From Klebsormidium nitens (lineage: Eukaryota > Streptophyta > Klebsormidiophyceae > Klebsormidiales > Klebsormidiaceae), in contig DF237140.1 in assembly GCA_000708835.1 (NCBI GenBank), forward strand, positions 86,875 through 150,874: a DNA stretch of 64,000 bases. The letters are read 5' to 3'. The notes beneath the pieces were generated by a model. The model was not told where the DNA came from and ran no database searches. It was given only the letters and a program-made list of their open reading frames with translations. Shown one piece after another: positions 1 to 12,500 of the stretch; position 1 is the first letter of the stretch, and each line of letters begins with the position of its first letter. Made by a program: the position numbers and the translations under genes.

Positions 1-875
1 GATCCTTTCGCGTCCTTTGGCTTTCCAGTTATCGGCTGTTAGGAATACGCTGCAAGAAGGCAATTTTACGTACGTGTTCTGAAACGATGTGTTTCTTGAT
101 GCTCTACTGCGGCGAGGTAGGGAGGAGGCTGTGTAACAGTGTGCGATTTGCATCGTGAAAGAGAAAAGCGGTGTGACTCCGTTCGCGCCTTTTGACGCTC
201 TTGTTAACACGGGCTTGGAGCACCCTGCAATGCGACGGGAACCTGCGTAATCAAGGAGTCACAAGGCTGCTGTATGGTCGAGAGACAGGTACGGATGGTC
301 ACAAGTCGAGTGCGCTGCTCCCTCTCGCGTCCCTTGACGCTCAAATTTTTCCATGTAGACACCCGGCTGCAGTGCATATAAAGAAGCTGCGTAAATGAAA
401 CGACGAAAAGCTGTTGTTCGCTCGTTCTATCGGCAGGTTTTTTATCCTTTCCTTTGACCAGCCAGCACAGCATTCTAGATGCTTTTTAGGTTCACTGTTC
501 CCCTTCAGTATCCCGTCACTGAGGAGTCCCTTCCTATCGAAGTACCTCTTCGTCAGAAACATGGGCTCTCGTTTCGGCCACGACCTCCCATCTAATGCTT
601 CACGACAGTACCAAAACACAAAAGCATATATTGTCGAGTTGGAGGAGAGTGGACAACAATATCCAGGGCGCATGAAGGTGTGGCCAGCCTTTTGACTGCT
701 CTCAAAACTCAAATGAAGAAAATGTGGGAGCCTCGGTCGAAATTACGAGAACGATACAGGCCTTTGTAATGAAGAACCTCCTCTCACCGAACTGCAGGTT
801 GCGGAAAAGTGCCCGATAAAAACAAGAAGAGGGAACAGTCCCGTTGAGAAAAGAGAAGCATCTGGCATCACTTAC
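1..875. other. Left edge, probable intron of the P450 gene
   Basis: No recognisable coding exon was found on either strand. The P450 exon that ends at 876 has a clear donor (GTAAGT on the minus strand), so this stretch should be the start of its next intron, with the rest of the gene beyond the window edge. Short open frames occur on both strands, but none shows P450 I-helix, ExxR or heme-Cys motifs. Confidence 0.5.
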
Positions 876-2397
876 TCGTATCCTGGAATAAGAGACCAGC
901 CCTCCATGATCCCCGCAACCTTGTCTTCAATCAGCTTGCTCAGTCCACCATACAGTTCGTCGGCAGCTTTCCCAGATGCCACATCTTCGGACCCAAAGGC
1001 GGCTCTCCCAATGACGTCTAGTGTCAATTTCGAAAACTCCAGAAGCATTTCTAGCTCCTGGGTGCCCCCCTGAATCGTTTGACACCAACGATCGGCGGCC
1101 TCATTGGTGCACTTGATCATGATTTCGCTCATGGCCTGCAGAGCGAAAGTGGTATCATTGAATGGTATCATTGAAAAGTGATGCTGAGCTTTGATAGGCG
1201 CAAGGAGACTTTCCGCGAAAGTCCTGTGCTTGTTCTACGTACAGATTGACATGCCTCTTGAAGGTGGTGCTAAAATAGAAATCAATCAAACTGAATCTGC
1301 TCTCCTGGGCTTTCAGATTCAAAGTCCCAGCTTGCTTTCACAGTATCGCATACCCAGTAAACTACTTAAGCTAAGTGTCTGCTGGGGCAGACACTCGGGG
1401 GCTGAAGACCGCTCGTTCAGAGGGTGTCGGAATCCTTGACCAGGGGCACACAAAGAAGAAAAGATCCAAAGCAGAACTTTATTCACATCTTGCTAGCAAC
1501 AAGCTTTATGTCATTCATGACACTTCTTCGCTATTGTCAATACGAATCAAGGATTTCTACCGCCCCCAAAAGCTTTGGTCATTCCCTATTTTCTGTGGCT
1601 TCTCAGAAGTGTATTACCGGTGTGGACAGAAGAGGCAGTCACCAAAAAGTCAATTCAACAGGATTGCCTCGCTGGTGCTCACACAGGATCAGGCAGGCAC
1701 GACACGCGCATACCTTGATTGCTGTGCTCGGACGCAGAGGGTTTAACGTCTTTCCAGGTTCAAAACGATAGGCCTTGACAGGGGCAAGCTATCACTAACT
1801 TTTGTAAGGACTACAAAAGAGGTGATGCTCGATGCACCATGGTGTCCTTGCCTTGATTTCCTTGTGATTGAACGCGGGGTTGATCATCCTCCTCTGCCGC
1901 TCCCACAGCGGCCCCTCCGCAAACACGAGCCCGTTCCCCATCAAAGACAGCAGATTCTTAACATAAGCCGGCTTTTCAAAACACCCCGCTTTCGTGACCA
2001 GCACTTCTTTGATGGCGTCCGGGCTCGTTAACACCAGGTCTATATTTGGGCCCATTTGGGAGATGTGAATATCGCCATACTGTTTGATCTGCTCACGCGA
2101 CTGGACGAAAAGAACCGCAGCGTATTGGGGGTCGCTTTCCTTTCGTCGCATGTGTTCCCTTATCTCAGGGAGTTGGCCGATGAACGGGCGGAAGGGCGCG
2201 CCCTTCACCCCTTGTCGTTTCAGGTTCAAGTAGATAAGATACGGTTGGAGCAGTGTCTTATTCAGACACCAAATAATAAGCGCGACGGAGAGAATGGCCA
2301 GGATAAGCCTGGCTGAGAAAGGGTGGTGTGCAAAAAGTTGAAAGCTGTGGCCAGCCCACATCGTTTCTGCGTAGTCCTCCGAGGAGTGAAACATCAT
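876..2397 (-). CDS. Cytochrome P450, N-terminal part (CYP72-clan-like), truncated by window edge
   Basis: Microsomal heme monooxygenase; only the first 284 or so residues are in the window. Exon 1 is 2397-1852 (182 codons) and exon 2 is 1183-876 (102 codons plus 2 nt). It starts at the first ATG of the frame; the longer open frame upstream begins with GTG. Residues about 29-45 form a hydrophobic ER anchor, followed by a basic/Pro hinge (GAPFRPFIG). The C-helix W-x-x-x-R heme contact is visible as WERQR, followed by INPAFNHKEIK, which resembles the conserved region of plant CYP72-clan enzymes. I-helix, ExxR and Cys-heme motifs would lie beyond position 1. Intron 1 (1851-1184) has a GC donor (AAG|GCAAGG) and a CAG acceptor. 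Exon 2 opens with a 13 bp tandem duplication. Substrate cannot be told from this part. Confidence 0.85.
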
Positions 2398-4115
2398 TTC
2401 GGTGCTTGTCAGGTGAACAGCCCCTCCGTGCTGTCGGTCTAGAAACCTGGGGGCACTAAGAGATTCAATAGAATCGCAGCGCAGAAGTCCAGCGAGAATG
2501 ATTTGAGGAGATGCCACTAAGAAAGGCGTCTGTATTTCCCAGTTGCCTGGACAGCTGCTTTAGAAGTTAGAACTGACGTCTAAGAATTGCTCGAATTTCT
2601 TGGAGACAGTATTGCAATTGTTGAGGGCCCTTTTAGCATAGCTGCAGGCTAGCGCGGGCAGTAGGGTTTACCTTGAGCTGCTGCATTCCTTATTGAAATT
2701 AGGGTTTTCGAAAGGCCTCAGAGTCGACTGGCCCGCGGGGCCATGCATGTCAAGTTCAACGCTTGGCAGCCATGTGGTCATGCAGGCCGCGTGCACCGCT
2801 GAGTCTGACGGTCAATCCTATAGCAGATCGTCATGTGCAACATGCATGGCTTTGACAGGCAATCATTGGAGTACACGTTGGGGGCTGGAAGGATGGGCCG
2901 CGACGGTCACGTTGGCCAGAATACTCCAGTCTCCGGTGAAACTCAATGTTCTTATAACATCATTGTGATTGACCAAGTAGTCTTAGTTTGGATCTCGAAA
3001 CCCGGTGCGTCGTTAATTGGAAGTCATTATAGGAGCTTACATCATTATATTGTAATGCCCTAGCTGCGTACATGGCCCATAGATGACTTGAATGATTTCA
3101 GCACCGCGTGGTCACTGCACTAGATAAGACGGCGTGTCACCCAATACGTACATGGCTTGTAACAAGCGTGTCTCATTAGCAACAAGGTATCGAAACAACG
3201 AACTCGGGTCCTTGAGTCAATTGCAACTTAGGTTGATTGAATTAACCGCCAATATTTATGGAAGCACTTATAAGTCCTATTTGATGCTTACAGAGTCAGC
3301 GGAGATCGCCGTCAAGGTTAAGAAGCTACTTGGTATGCCGTTGCACATAGATTCTCGACTCGCTTTTGACTACCCCCTGGCTTTCCGTCGACGTTGCTAA
3401 CAGCAAACGGACAATAATTGTGGCCTGATTAGTCTGCACATACCTCCTTCCTTTGGTGGTGGGCCGCAATTGCGGCAGTGCTTAGGCTTGTCCGGTGGGG
3501 GTCACGTTAATGATCGTCTAGCAGTAGTGCGAAAAATCCACCCACTCCGTTACAAAGCACACACCGCAACAACTTTAGCTGCTAAGACGAGGAGTCAGGA
3601 CACATAAATACCGCCCCCTGATAATTGTCCCATACTATCATAAATTTATATTATTGATTACTAATAATTGATTATTAATCTATTAAATATTAGTTCTTAA
3701 GCGCCGACATGAGGAGAGTCCGCCACCAAATCAAAACGGACAAACGTGCGGTCTACAAGGGCCCTATTTCTGATGCTGGCCGTCAACCGTCGATATAATG
3801 CAAGCCTCTCGCAAACGGTGCCCGCTTGGCAGCAATAAATTAGCTTTCCCGAAGAATTACCATCCCCTGGGGACGCCCCTGGGCTTTGAAAGCCAGTCGA
3901 GGCGCACGCTGTGTTTGCATTGTGTCAACCAGCCCCTTACGTTTTTCAGGAGATCAGCTGCCCGGTTCAGATCCTCCTTCGCCCTTCGTGCAAAAGTGCT
4001 CTGGAGGGAACTGTGCCGGTCAAGGACTGTCCCATTCACCTTTCCGACTGCCCCCGTCCCAAGCCGTCAGCCCGTTCGCAGCTCGTTTGACAAGCACCGG
4101 TTGCATGGCCGACGA
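2398..4115. other. Intergenic: P450 promoter side and glycosyltransferase 3' side
   Basis: No gene is supported. A telo-box-like ttagggttt lies at about 2699-2707, some 300 bp upstream of the P450 ATG. A strongly AT-rich tract lies at about 3632-3700. The remainder is unremarkable single-copy sequence. The terminator of the glycosyltransferase gene should lie just below 4116. Confidence 0.5.
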
Positions 4116-7100
4116 TCAAAGCTCCTCAGTTTCCCCCCCGGGCGGCATTATGCAGGGCGGTCTTGATGCAGGGTACTCGGAAAGAAGGTAGTCCCGCTTT
4201 TCGAAGTCGGAGCTCTCAACGCGGATGCTCGCCTCGGTCACGATTTTCAGGTCGGGGTGCAGACCTGGAACGAAGTCCTGCGAATGGAGGATCGGTAGTG
4301 TGTTACAACTTTTCCGCCCTTGAGAGAAGTCGCAGTGACTCCCATGATCTCTTTAAAAAGGCGTTTGATGGGAGTAAAGACGAGAACAAGATCCGGAGTG
4401 AAGTTGTGGGTCAAAATCAGGCCATCTGATAGCTAGTAATTTTCCCGACCGTTCGCAAACGACCGTTCTTGCTTGCCTTACGGACAGTATCCTTTCCGGA
4501 CGGCACGATTCGGCGGACGAAAAGTGCACAAAGGTCTCCGTGCTGAGGCTTACTTGCAACGACGCGTACGCTTTCAGCAGGTGCAGCATGTAAGAGTAGA
4601 CGTTGTGCATGTCGAGGTCTTCAAGCGCAAACTTGGCGCCCGCCTCGCCGATCCCCCCCGCTAGCTCAGGGTTGTCATTTCCCCACCTAACCTGGACATT
4701 GAGTCCACAGAAATGACGTCAGCTGAAGTTCACTCTGGCCTAAAGAACCTGGATGTACCGGGCTGGGAGACCTACTCAGGAGTAGAGTAGTAGAGGAGTA
4801 GAGATTGTCATAATTCGTACTCATGAAGTACTTTTAAAACTCAGGCTCAATCACGCACCGTGTGATGGCACTTGCGAATCTAGACTTTCATACAAGGCAG
4901 CTTTTCGAGATCCGGACGACGTGGCTCAGCACATGCTTGTTGAGAGGAATTCGGTAAGTCTGATCTCGCTGGTATGCAATGGACCCCGAATGAAGGCACA
5001 CATTTGATTCCAACAGGTTGCTTATATGAGGTTGTTGGAAACAAAAAGGAAGGAACTAACCTTGTCTCTCATGTTCTCGCAAAGCGCCGGGTGCTTCGGA
5101 ACCACGAGACAGTTCTCGCCGTCTCGCAGGCCGTGGTCGTAGAACGCCTTAAACACTGGCTCGACCAGGAGCATCGTTGACCCGCACGCTAACCCGTACT
5201 TTATACTAACCGACCATGCAGACCCCTCTGCATATATCCGATACCTGCATACAGAAATTCGTGATAATTGGTGCCCTATGCACACCCGTTGGGCGTGCTC
5301 TCGAAGGATATTGCAAGGAACGACACAGGAAAGCTTGTCAAACGAAAGCGACGTGTTTCCACAAGCACTGTAATGGTCTCACCAACAGGACGTTCGAATG
5401 GACTCCGAGAACAGGGACTGGAGCGGACTATCTTCGTACAAGCGTACAGTACTCGCTTCCAGGACAAGAGCACCAAAGGGCAGCTTACAAGCGTTGTTAG
5501 CCCCTGCAAATGGAACTCCAGAAGGGGAAGGGGGGCATTTCATTGTCCACTGGCAAGGCACTTAAACCAGCTTGAAGATTTTCTAGTACGGCCTTGAATG
5601 CAGAGTTTCTGACTCCTTATTCTACCAGGGCGCAAGAAATCCATTGGAAGAGAAGTTCCTGACTGTCTTGACAGGAGCATTGACGAGGAAGAAAGCGTAT
5701 TAGCACCCGAGTACGAAGGAGGCTTGCTTACCTATAACCGCACTGGTCCTCTAACCTAGCGTCCGTAAAGTTGGTCTCGTGCGCGGCCACGTTGCCCCAG
5801 CTCTTGTCGTATGCTGAAAGCAGAAACGAAGGGTCCTCCGCTGTGCACCGCACGAGCGCTTTCCGCGCCTCGTTCAACCAGGCCGCCCCTTTCCAGAACG
5901 CCTGCCGGTGAGGAGAGCTTTCTTTAGAGAGAACTCAGATAACGACGTTCTTTGTGAACACGAGATGTCAATATCAACGAACAACGAATATGGGCTTCCA
6001 AGCCCTGGGTTTAGCCGGGCCAGGATGATTCAAATTACGACGCAAGGCGAACCTGCTGCTAATTGAATCGACGGATCTTCTGATAGGTTAACTGGGTGCA
6101 AGTACACAGGACTCTGGTTCGGTGCGTTCGACCAAGCATTTTAAGGGTAGACTTTCTGCCGCATCACAATAAAATCAGCAGCCCGCTCATGAAGTTGGCT
6201 GCTTGTCATCACATGGTTCACGAATCCTCAGCCCAACTCACCGTCTTTTCTCTGTCGATCCACTTTAGCCCCGCCCTCGCGGCCCGGTCGATCCTGTGGC
6301 TTTGATCGCGCCACCTGGCGATCTCCAGGTCCGGCCACCCCCAGAACGTCCAGTCAGGGAACGGCACATCAATTTTGCCCTCCCTATTGTCGTAGTTCAG
6401 CAGAACCGGAGTTGGATCGGCTGGGTTTTTTGGTCTGACCATTTGGGGGTAGTCGTTGCATTCAAACACGAAGTCGACGTCGGGTACTTGGCCAGGGAAG
6501 TAACGAAGGAGCTGTAGGAGGCCCCAGGTTGAGTAGCGCGCACGGTTCTGCAGGTGTGATAGAATAGAAAGTGTGAAAATGTATCCAAAACAAGGCCTCC
6601 CGAGGAACAAACGGCATCCTGAAGCAGGGACGATTGGATTGAGCAAATCCATGAGTGAGAGGAATCACCTACAACTTCTCAACCAAGAGTGAAGTACAGT
6701 CTTGCCATGTCTATGTCGAAGAAGTTGGAAGCAATGAAACAATCTTAGGATCAGAGAGCAGGGCTACAGGAAGTGGCTACGAAGAGGAACAAGTTTGCTT
6801 GCGTAGTAAAATCCTGTAGCGGTCGGGTCAAGATCCTTCATCTTGAGCTTCATTGACATCCCTCCTGTCCTATGGTTTCTCCAACCAGTTTCGTGACAGC
6901 TTAGCTAGGCTGCCTCTCCTATCGCCCACCGCAGAAGAGACTAAGGACTTCCTTCTAGAAGAACTCGAGATGAGGTTGTGTACTTACTGGAAAACAGGGC
7001 TTTATCTCCTTTGCATACAGTTTGCCGCCAATGATTGTGAAGTGAATCGCTGCGCCCGGCAGAGCAGCCTCGATGTCCTGGGCACTGATGCTGCCTTTCT

Positions 7101-7747
7101 CCTGCAAGAAAGGAGCTTTTTAGTTCGTCTCGCACGATTCCATCAGAAGAGCAAGGTACTTGTAAGTGAGCCAAGCTCATGATCTAAGGATATGCCACGG
7201 CACATGTACCAAATCCAGCAAGATCAGCAGTCACTTTCCATGCGGTTTCTTGAGCCAACCAGGTCCAAAAATGGACTACAAAGAGTTGACCAGAGTAAGT
7301 TTACAATGGTGGTGAACTTTGAGTGTCAGAATCTGATCATCGTTTGATCACACTTCTCGCTGGTTGTGTGTCGGCATCTAACCATCATCATATGGTGCTT
7401 CATTGAAGAGGAAGGCAAAACTTTCAGCCGGCTTCAAGGGAGTACGTTTTCTCTTGTAATGGGAATCAGCTCACCTTCCATGGCGCCAGATCCTCATACA
7501 TCCCTGAAAACCAGGCGGGACATTCTTGCTCGTGTGGTTGAAATGTCGTCCTGATTCTGACCGCTGCCGCTACGAGAAAAGCCCTTTGTTGCACGAATGC
7601 GACGTCTTCCCACGAGGTGCCAACCAGTACATTGATGAGGCCAACGCAGACGAGCCCCAGGATGAGCAAAGGGCGTCGGATGCAGAGGTCAACGGCAGCC
7701 TTCAAGCCTATTGCGCCCGCACTTTTGGCAGATTCACTGATGTCCAT
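4116..7747 (-). CDS. GT90 / CAP10-domain O-glycosyltransferase (rumi/KDELC-like), type II membrane protein
   Basis: Family enzymes transfer a sugar from a nucleotide sugar to protein O-sites or glycans in the ER or Golgi lumen. Seven exons join in frame: 7747-7475, 7101-6988, 6547-6242, 5901-5732, 5244-5061, 4691-4554, 4277-4116, giving 448 aa. The ATG at 7747 is used because the upstream in-frame codon at 7759 is TTG. Residues about 26-43 are a signal anchor. CPAWF (76-80) with a following EDLAPWK matches the family's start. TWGLLQLLRYFPG with PDVDF, FPDWTFWGW (about 192-200), AFWKG (232-236), RYRIYAEGSAWSVS (about 288-301) and the C-terminal YSYMLHLL are hallmark blocks in the right order. 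The protein ends in a Pro/Cys-rich tail (RPPCIMPP). All introns are GT-AG. Its 5' end faces the VTT gene (divergent). Acceptor sugar and substrate are unknown. Confidence 0.93.
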
Positions 7748-9520
7748 TGTCAAAGTCAAGTGTTAACTTGGTGGTGCAGAAATTTGAAGACTGCAGGTGC
7801 TCTCAAAGAATTGATCTTTTGAGCCAGTTGATAGGTTGGAAACATCCGGTTCAATGGGTCCTTGTCTCACGTTCACTCCTTTGTCAAAAGAACCTCCAAA
7901 TACAAGGACCTAATACAAGGTTACATGAACTTAAACCTATGTTATGGTAGATACGATATAAGGTTACTTTTATGTTACAAGATTGCACCTCTCTCTGGAG
8001 ATTCTTCTTGAAAGAACAAGTTTGGCCCCGAAATGCCACTTTTACGGTCTATGTAGTTCAGTCTGTCAGAAAACTACAAACAATTGTCTTGCGGCTTTTG
8101 CCAGCTGGGAATCAAGCACAGCCTCCCTTCTACGACAACAAGGTCAGAGTTTGGCGGCCCAATCGCCTGTTTCTCCATCTCAAGAAGATCTATGTCTTGT
8201 TGATATACCAGCAAGGAGTACAACTGCTTTGCTTCCCTCCAGGATTCAGGAGGACAGCATGCAGTTTGCAATGCAGAGGGCGTCAAACCACCTGGTTCAA
8301 TGTGACTGAACGTTTGTGGGAGATAGAACCATGCCCCCTGAAAGACTGCCCTGCTTCAGGGTGGGGCTCTTCATGCCCGTTTTCTGCCCCCGGTAGCTTC
8401 GTAAAAATTCTCGCTTGGTTTACACGCAATGAAACCTTGGTCCTGGGGGGGTTGCGCAGATGAGCTCTGGCGACTTTGGCAAAATGATCATGCCATTGCC
8501 AGCTGCCATACTACTGGACCAATGGCCACATACCTTAAACTGAAGCTGCTCCCAATTTAAACGTTGCGCCCCTACTTGGATTTGAAGCTGCCCCAAACCT
8601 CACGCGATCACTGGCACAGATCAATCTGATCACAGCGGCTCCGGGCAATCACATTCACGGGAGTATCCTGACTGACATAACCCAAAGGTTAAAGCAGAAC
8701 TGCTATGTATGTGCTAGTTGTGAATGCAGGGTAACTCGAACAATGTAACTAACCGCACATAACTGGCTTAACTTGTTGTACGCCGGCCAGGCGTATCCAT
8801 GCTGCAGTAACCGGAGCTTCAATTCAGACTGTTCATTATAAAGCATGTCTAGCATGATGGTATGCAAAACTGTGCCAGTGTCATATTTCAAAACAGTGTG
8901 GCAGAATGGCACAGGTATTCAAAAGCATGTATCCATCATGGAAACAGAAGTGATAAGATTTGAGGTGTGGCCAGTGCAATCAGCTGAAAACAACAGCTGC
9001 ACCTTCAATGGGCATTGAATTTGATCAGATTGACCAGCAAGCGCCAGATCTGGGAGAGGTCTGCAAGTCAAGTGAGCAAATGCCCCATGTGGTGATCCCG
9101 CTGCAGCAGGAAACCGGCCCTCCAAACCTTCTTCAAGTTCAAACCTCAAAAAAATGCACACTCGCGTCAAGAAGAGTTCGATCCCCCGGGCAGTCACTTT
9201 CCCCTCAACATGCATGGCATGCTGCCTGGTCAAAGTCGCTTCTTCCTTGGTCAAACCGGTTTCTTCTTCTTCAGGGTTCTTAAGTGTTAGTTGAACCTGG
9301 CGATAACCCAGATTGCTGCTCTCACAACCATGGCAGTGGTTTGCAGTCCTGAACGCCAATGCCGATGGTTTCTTTTCATCTATAAATATATGTAATAAGC
9401 CAGTTGCAAACTGTTCGCCCAACAGTTTTTACAACCAGAACTTGAAGCGATTTCTCCATGCAGGCGAAGTCCTAGCCCCATTGCACCTGCTACAAAGGGC
9501 CACCTTGATTGCGTGCAACC
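7748..9520. promoter_or_regulatory. Divergent intergenic region between GT90 and VTT genes
   Basis: About 1.8 kb separates two start codons facing away from each other, so both promoters should be here. Open frames of about 160 codons exist (7972-8463 plus; 8919-9422 minus), but they match nothing I recognise, overlap in other frames and lack splice or homology support. I treat them as chance. No clear TATA box could be assigned. Confidence 0.45.
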
Positions 9521-12500
9521 ATGCAGACCGCCTCATGGCGTCCCACTGCCAACCACAGTGCACGGATACGGGCAGGGGTTTCAGCGGGCATTGATGCTGA
9601 GGGGACGAACGGGCGCAGATTGGCCCCAGCAATAGTTGCCCAATGCAGTAAGCACGAGCTGACACCAGGGCCAATTCCGGCGAAGCAATCAAGCCTGCAG
9701 CGGGGGGCCTTGTGTCAACGATTGCTATGGGGAGTAGACAAACGGTCAGGGCATATCTCTTGCTTCCCAGCTCACTCTCAAGCCAGAGCATTCTCCACAG
9801 AAATTTCTCAGGAGTGTATAGAACAATCAGGTGAGCTGAGGTCATCAAATGATCATGCTGATGTCAGCGGGCGTCGGTGGCTTCGATGGCGCCAGGTGGC
9901 GCTGGTGTTGGCGGCTCTCCTGCTGTTGGTTTGGAGGAGACCCTCGCCGGCTTTCGCCGCGGCCGTGGCGGGAGACCAGGGCGCTGGGGCGGGGGGGGCA
10001 GCGTTCAAGTTTGGGGCGTTTGGGCTGCGGGGCAGCTTGACGGATCGGACACCTGGGTGAGGAGTCGTGACATGCGATGCTGCTTTGTGAAGGAGCCTTT
10101 TCGTGTGATCAAACCGACCTGCATTCGGAACCAACTTTGGGGCATTTGGGTTGTGGGCCAGCTTAATGGACCGGACACCTGGGTGAGGAGTCATGACGTT
10201 TGGAGGTGATTTGTGAAGGAGCCCTTCATGTGATCAAAACCAACCAGCCATCGAAAGCAACTTTGGGCCAAGTGCGGGGCAATTTGTCGGATCGAACACC
10301 TGGCATAAAAGGTGTCGCAGCTTTGCGAGGGGGCTTTTGGGCGATTGGAACGACCAGGGGCTCAAAGTGTTCAAAGGAATGTTGAGGTGGTGCTGATTGG
10401 GTCGAGCACAGTGTTTTGCTGGTGTAGTGTATACCACCTTCATCCGCTAATTCTGCTATCTACGTACTTGAAAAATTCTTCAGACGGCAGATTAGTACTG
10501 GCACACACCATGAAAGTCAAGAGACCACGATGACGTGACATTTGAAGAATTTCCGTGACAATGACTTAAATCTCTCCCCAACTCCCTCCCTGACACTGCA
10601 GGCTGGCCTACTTTGCCCTTCTGATGGCTGCCGGGTGCGGCCTATTCGTGAGCGAGGAAGCGTTGAATGTATGGGTGGGGGGATCCCTCGGGCGGTGCCT
10701 GGTGCTGGACGGCACTCGGGAGGCACTGATGCAGTCGCTACGGGCGAACTGGGGCTACATCGCGTCTGTCATTTTCTGGGTTTACTGGTAAGCACGGACG
10801 AGGATGTCTTGGTTTACCGGTGAGCACGAACCAGGAACTTCCCGGGTGTATTCACGAGCGTAAACTAGAATTCCCCAGGTCTACGGCTCAGCATTAAGCA
10901 GGATTTCTGGGTTCATTGGTCAGCACGGATATGGGCAGAGTTGCTAATCTGATTAGGGACACTGTCGAGGGCCATTCTTTAGCCTACGGACTCCTCTCGT
11001 TTTGCATCTTGTTTCAATCGATTCCTGTTTTTCTTTTCGTCATCCTTTCTCAGTGCGCGCTTTCCAAGACGAGCCAGGAGCCCCGAAAAAGCTCGAAAGG
11101 CGTTATCGCTGCTTCAAGCGAAACTGTCTCTGAGTCGTCCACTTAGTCGTCCTAGTCTCGACCTGATATCGTTTCACTGTACAGGCTCACCAATCGCACC
11201 TCTTGCTTTGTACAAAGAACCGTTCATCAAAAAATGTTCCAAAGTGGGTCGGCTATAATTGCTGCCTCTAACGGCGGTGTTCCGCTGCAGGGGCGTGTGC
11301 CTGAGCGACCTCATCCCGTTCTATGCGGGCAAGTGGGCAGCCCAGCGAGGGGAGAGCGTCACAGAAAAGGTCGGTAAAACTCCAGAAGTACCAGCATGAT
11401 CATTTTATGGTGATCGAACTTAGCCTCCGGTTGACCCAGGGCTCGGGAAGAACGACAATCTTGTGAAGTCTTGGAGAGCGTCACAGAGAACGTCGGCGAA
11501 ACACAAGTGATAGCAGCTTTCAAGAATGTTTGGTCCTCGAAACTAATATTTTGAGGGACCTAGGTTTCAGGGGGAACGACCACCTTATGAAAGCGTGACT
11601 CACTCCCGGTCAGGTGTCGTCACTAACAATCATCTTTCTTCGGTTGCATTTGGTCAATGAAGTGCCCACTTGATTCTGCTTCGGTGGCAATTGCCTCCCA
11701 GCCAAGCCGAATCTGTGAATGAGTGGGCTTTCGTATTGTAGCATTACATCCTCGTCTTCGAGATCCTCACTGGGTGCTACGTATCTTGTACATCGCGCAG
11801 CTTGGGGGAACGAATCAAGCAACTCTGGCTCGAGTCACGTCAGCGGTCCGCAAGTATGGTGCTTACATCGGGCTCGGTGAGCTATCAACCAGATGAACGA
11901 TCCGGAATTGTGAATCCGTCGTACTTATGCTGGAGCTGTTCTGGAACGTTGGTGACCTTCTCTAATGAAAGCCTGTTTGAGGCGATCACTCCGGTTGCTC
12001 CTTCCTTAAGTCCCAACAAAATCTGTCCTCTTTTCCTATCCTCCGACCGTCAACGTCTGTCCGATAAGACGCCTAGCATCTACCTTTTTGAAAAGCTTTT
12101 CCTTTTCAGGATGCTTATCTCCGCAACATCTCCGTGATCTTGTGACTAAGATCCGCTGCGGTCCGGTTCCGCTTAGTTGATGCTTCCTGGTTGCGCGTCC
12201 TTAACATTCTTACTTCGCTTACAGTCGAGCGCTTCTCCCTCGGGGTGCGGAACCCGACCGCCTTCCTGGCGGGCTTCTCGGTGAGCGCCTCCTGTGAGAT
12301 TGACTTCAACCTAGGATTAAATGGTCTCAAAATCGATTGGACACTATCGAGACGAACCGCCAGACGTGATATTTGACAGGACGCGTATCTCCTTCTCATG
12401 GCACTCCTTTGACTTCATTTCGTGTGGCAAAGGTCTCCCAGAGCATAGTCTGCACGACTCAGCCTGGCCGTTCCCTTCTTCGGCTCTCCCGACCATGTAC

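Noticed and set aside
500-620. Minus-strand stretch reading FLTKRYFDRKG as a possible third P450 exon
   Set aside because: No acceptor of the right phase, and the rest of the frame has no P450 features.
7972-8463. 163-codon open frame in the divergent promoter region
   Set aside because: No family resemblance, alternative start codon, overlapping frames of similar length; likely chance.
8919-9422. 167-codon minus-strand open frame
   Set aside because: No recognisable domain, no splice partners, lies in the VTT promoter.
12114-12147. Exon-like stretch after a tttcag acceptor in the VTT gene (reads DAYLRNISVIL)
   Set aside because: It cannot be joined in frame to exon 5, while exon 4 at 11801-11876 gives the conserved KYGAYIGLVERF junction.
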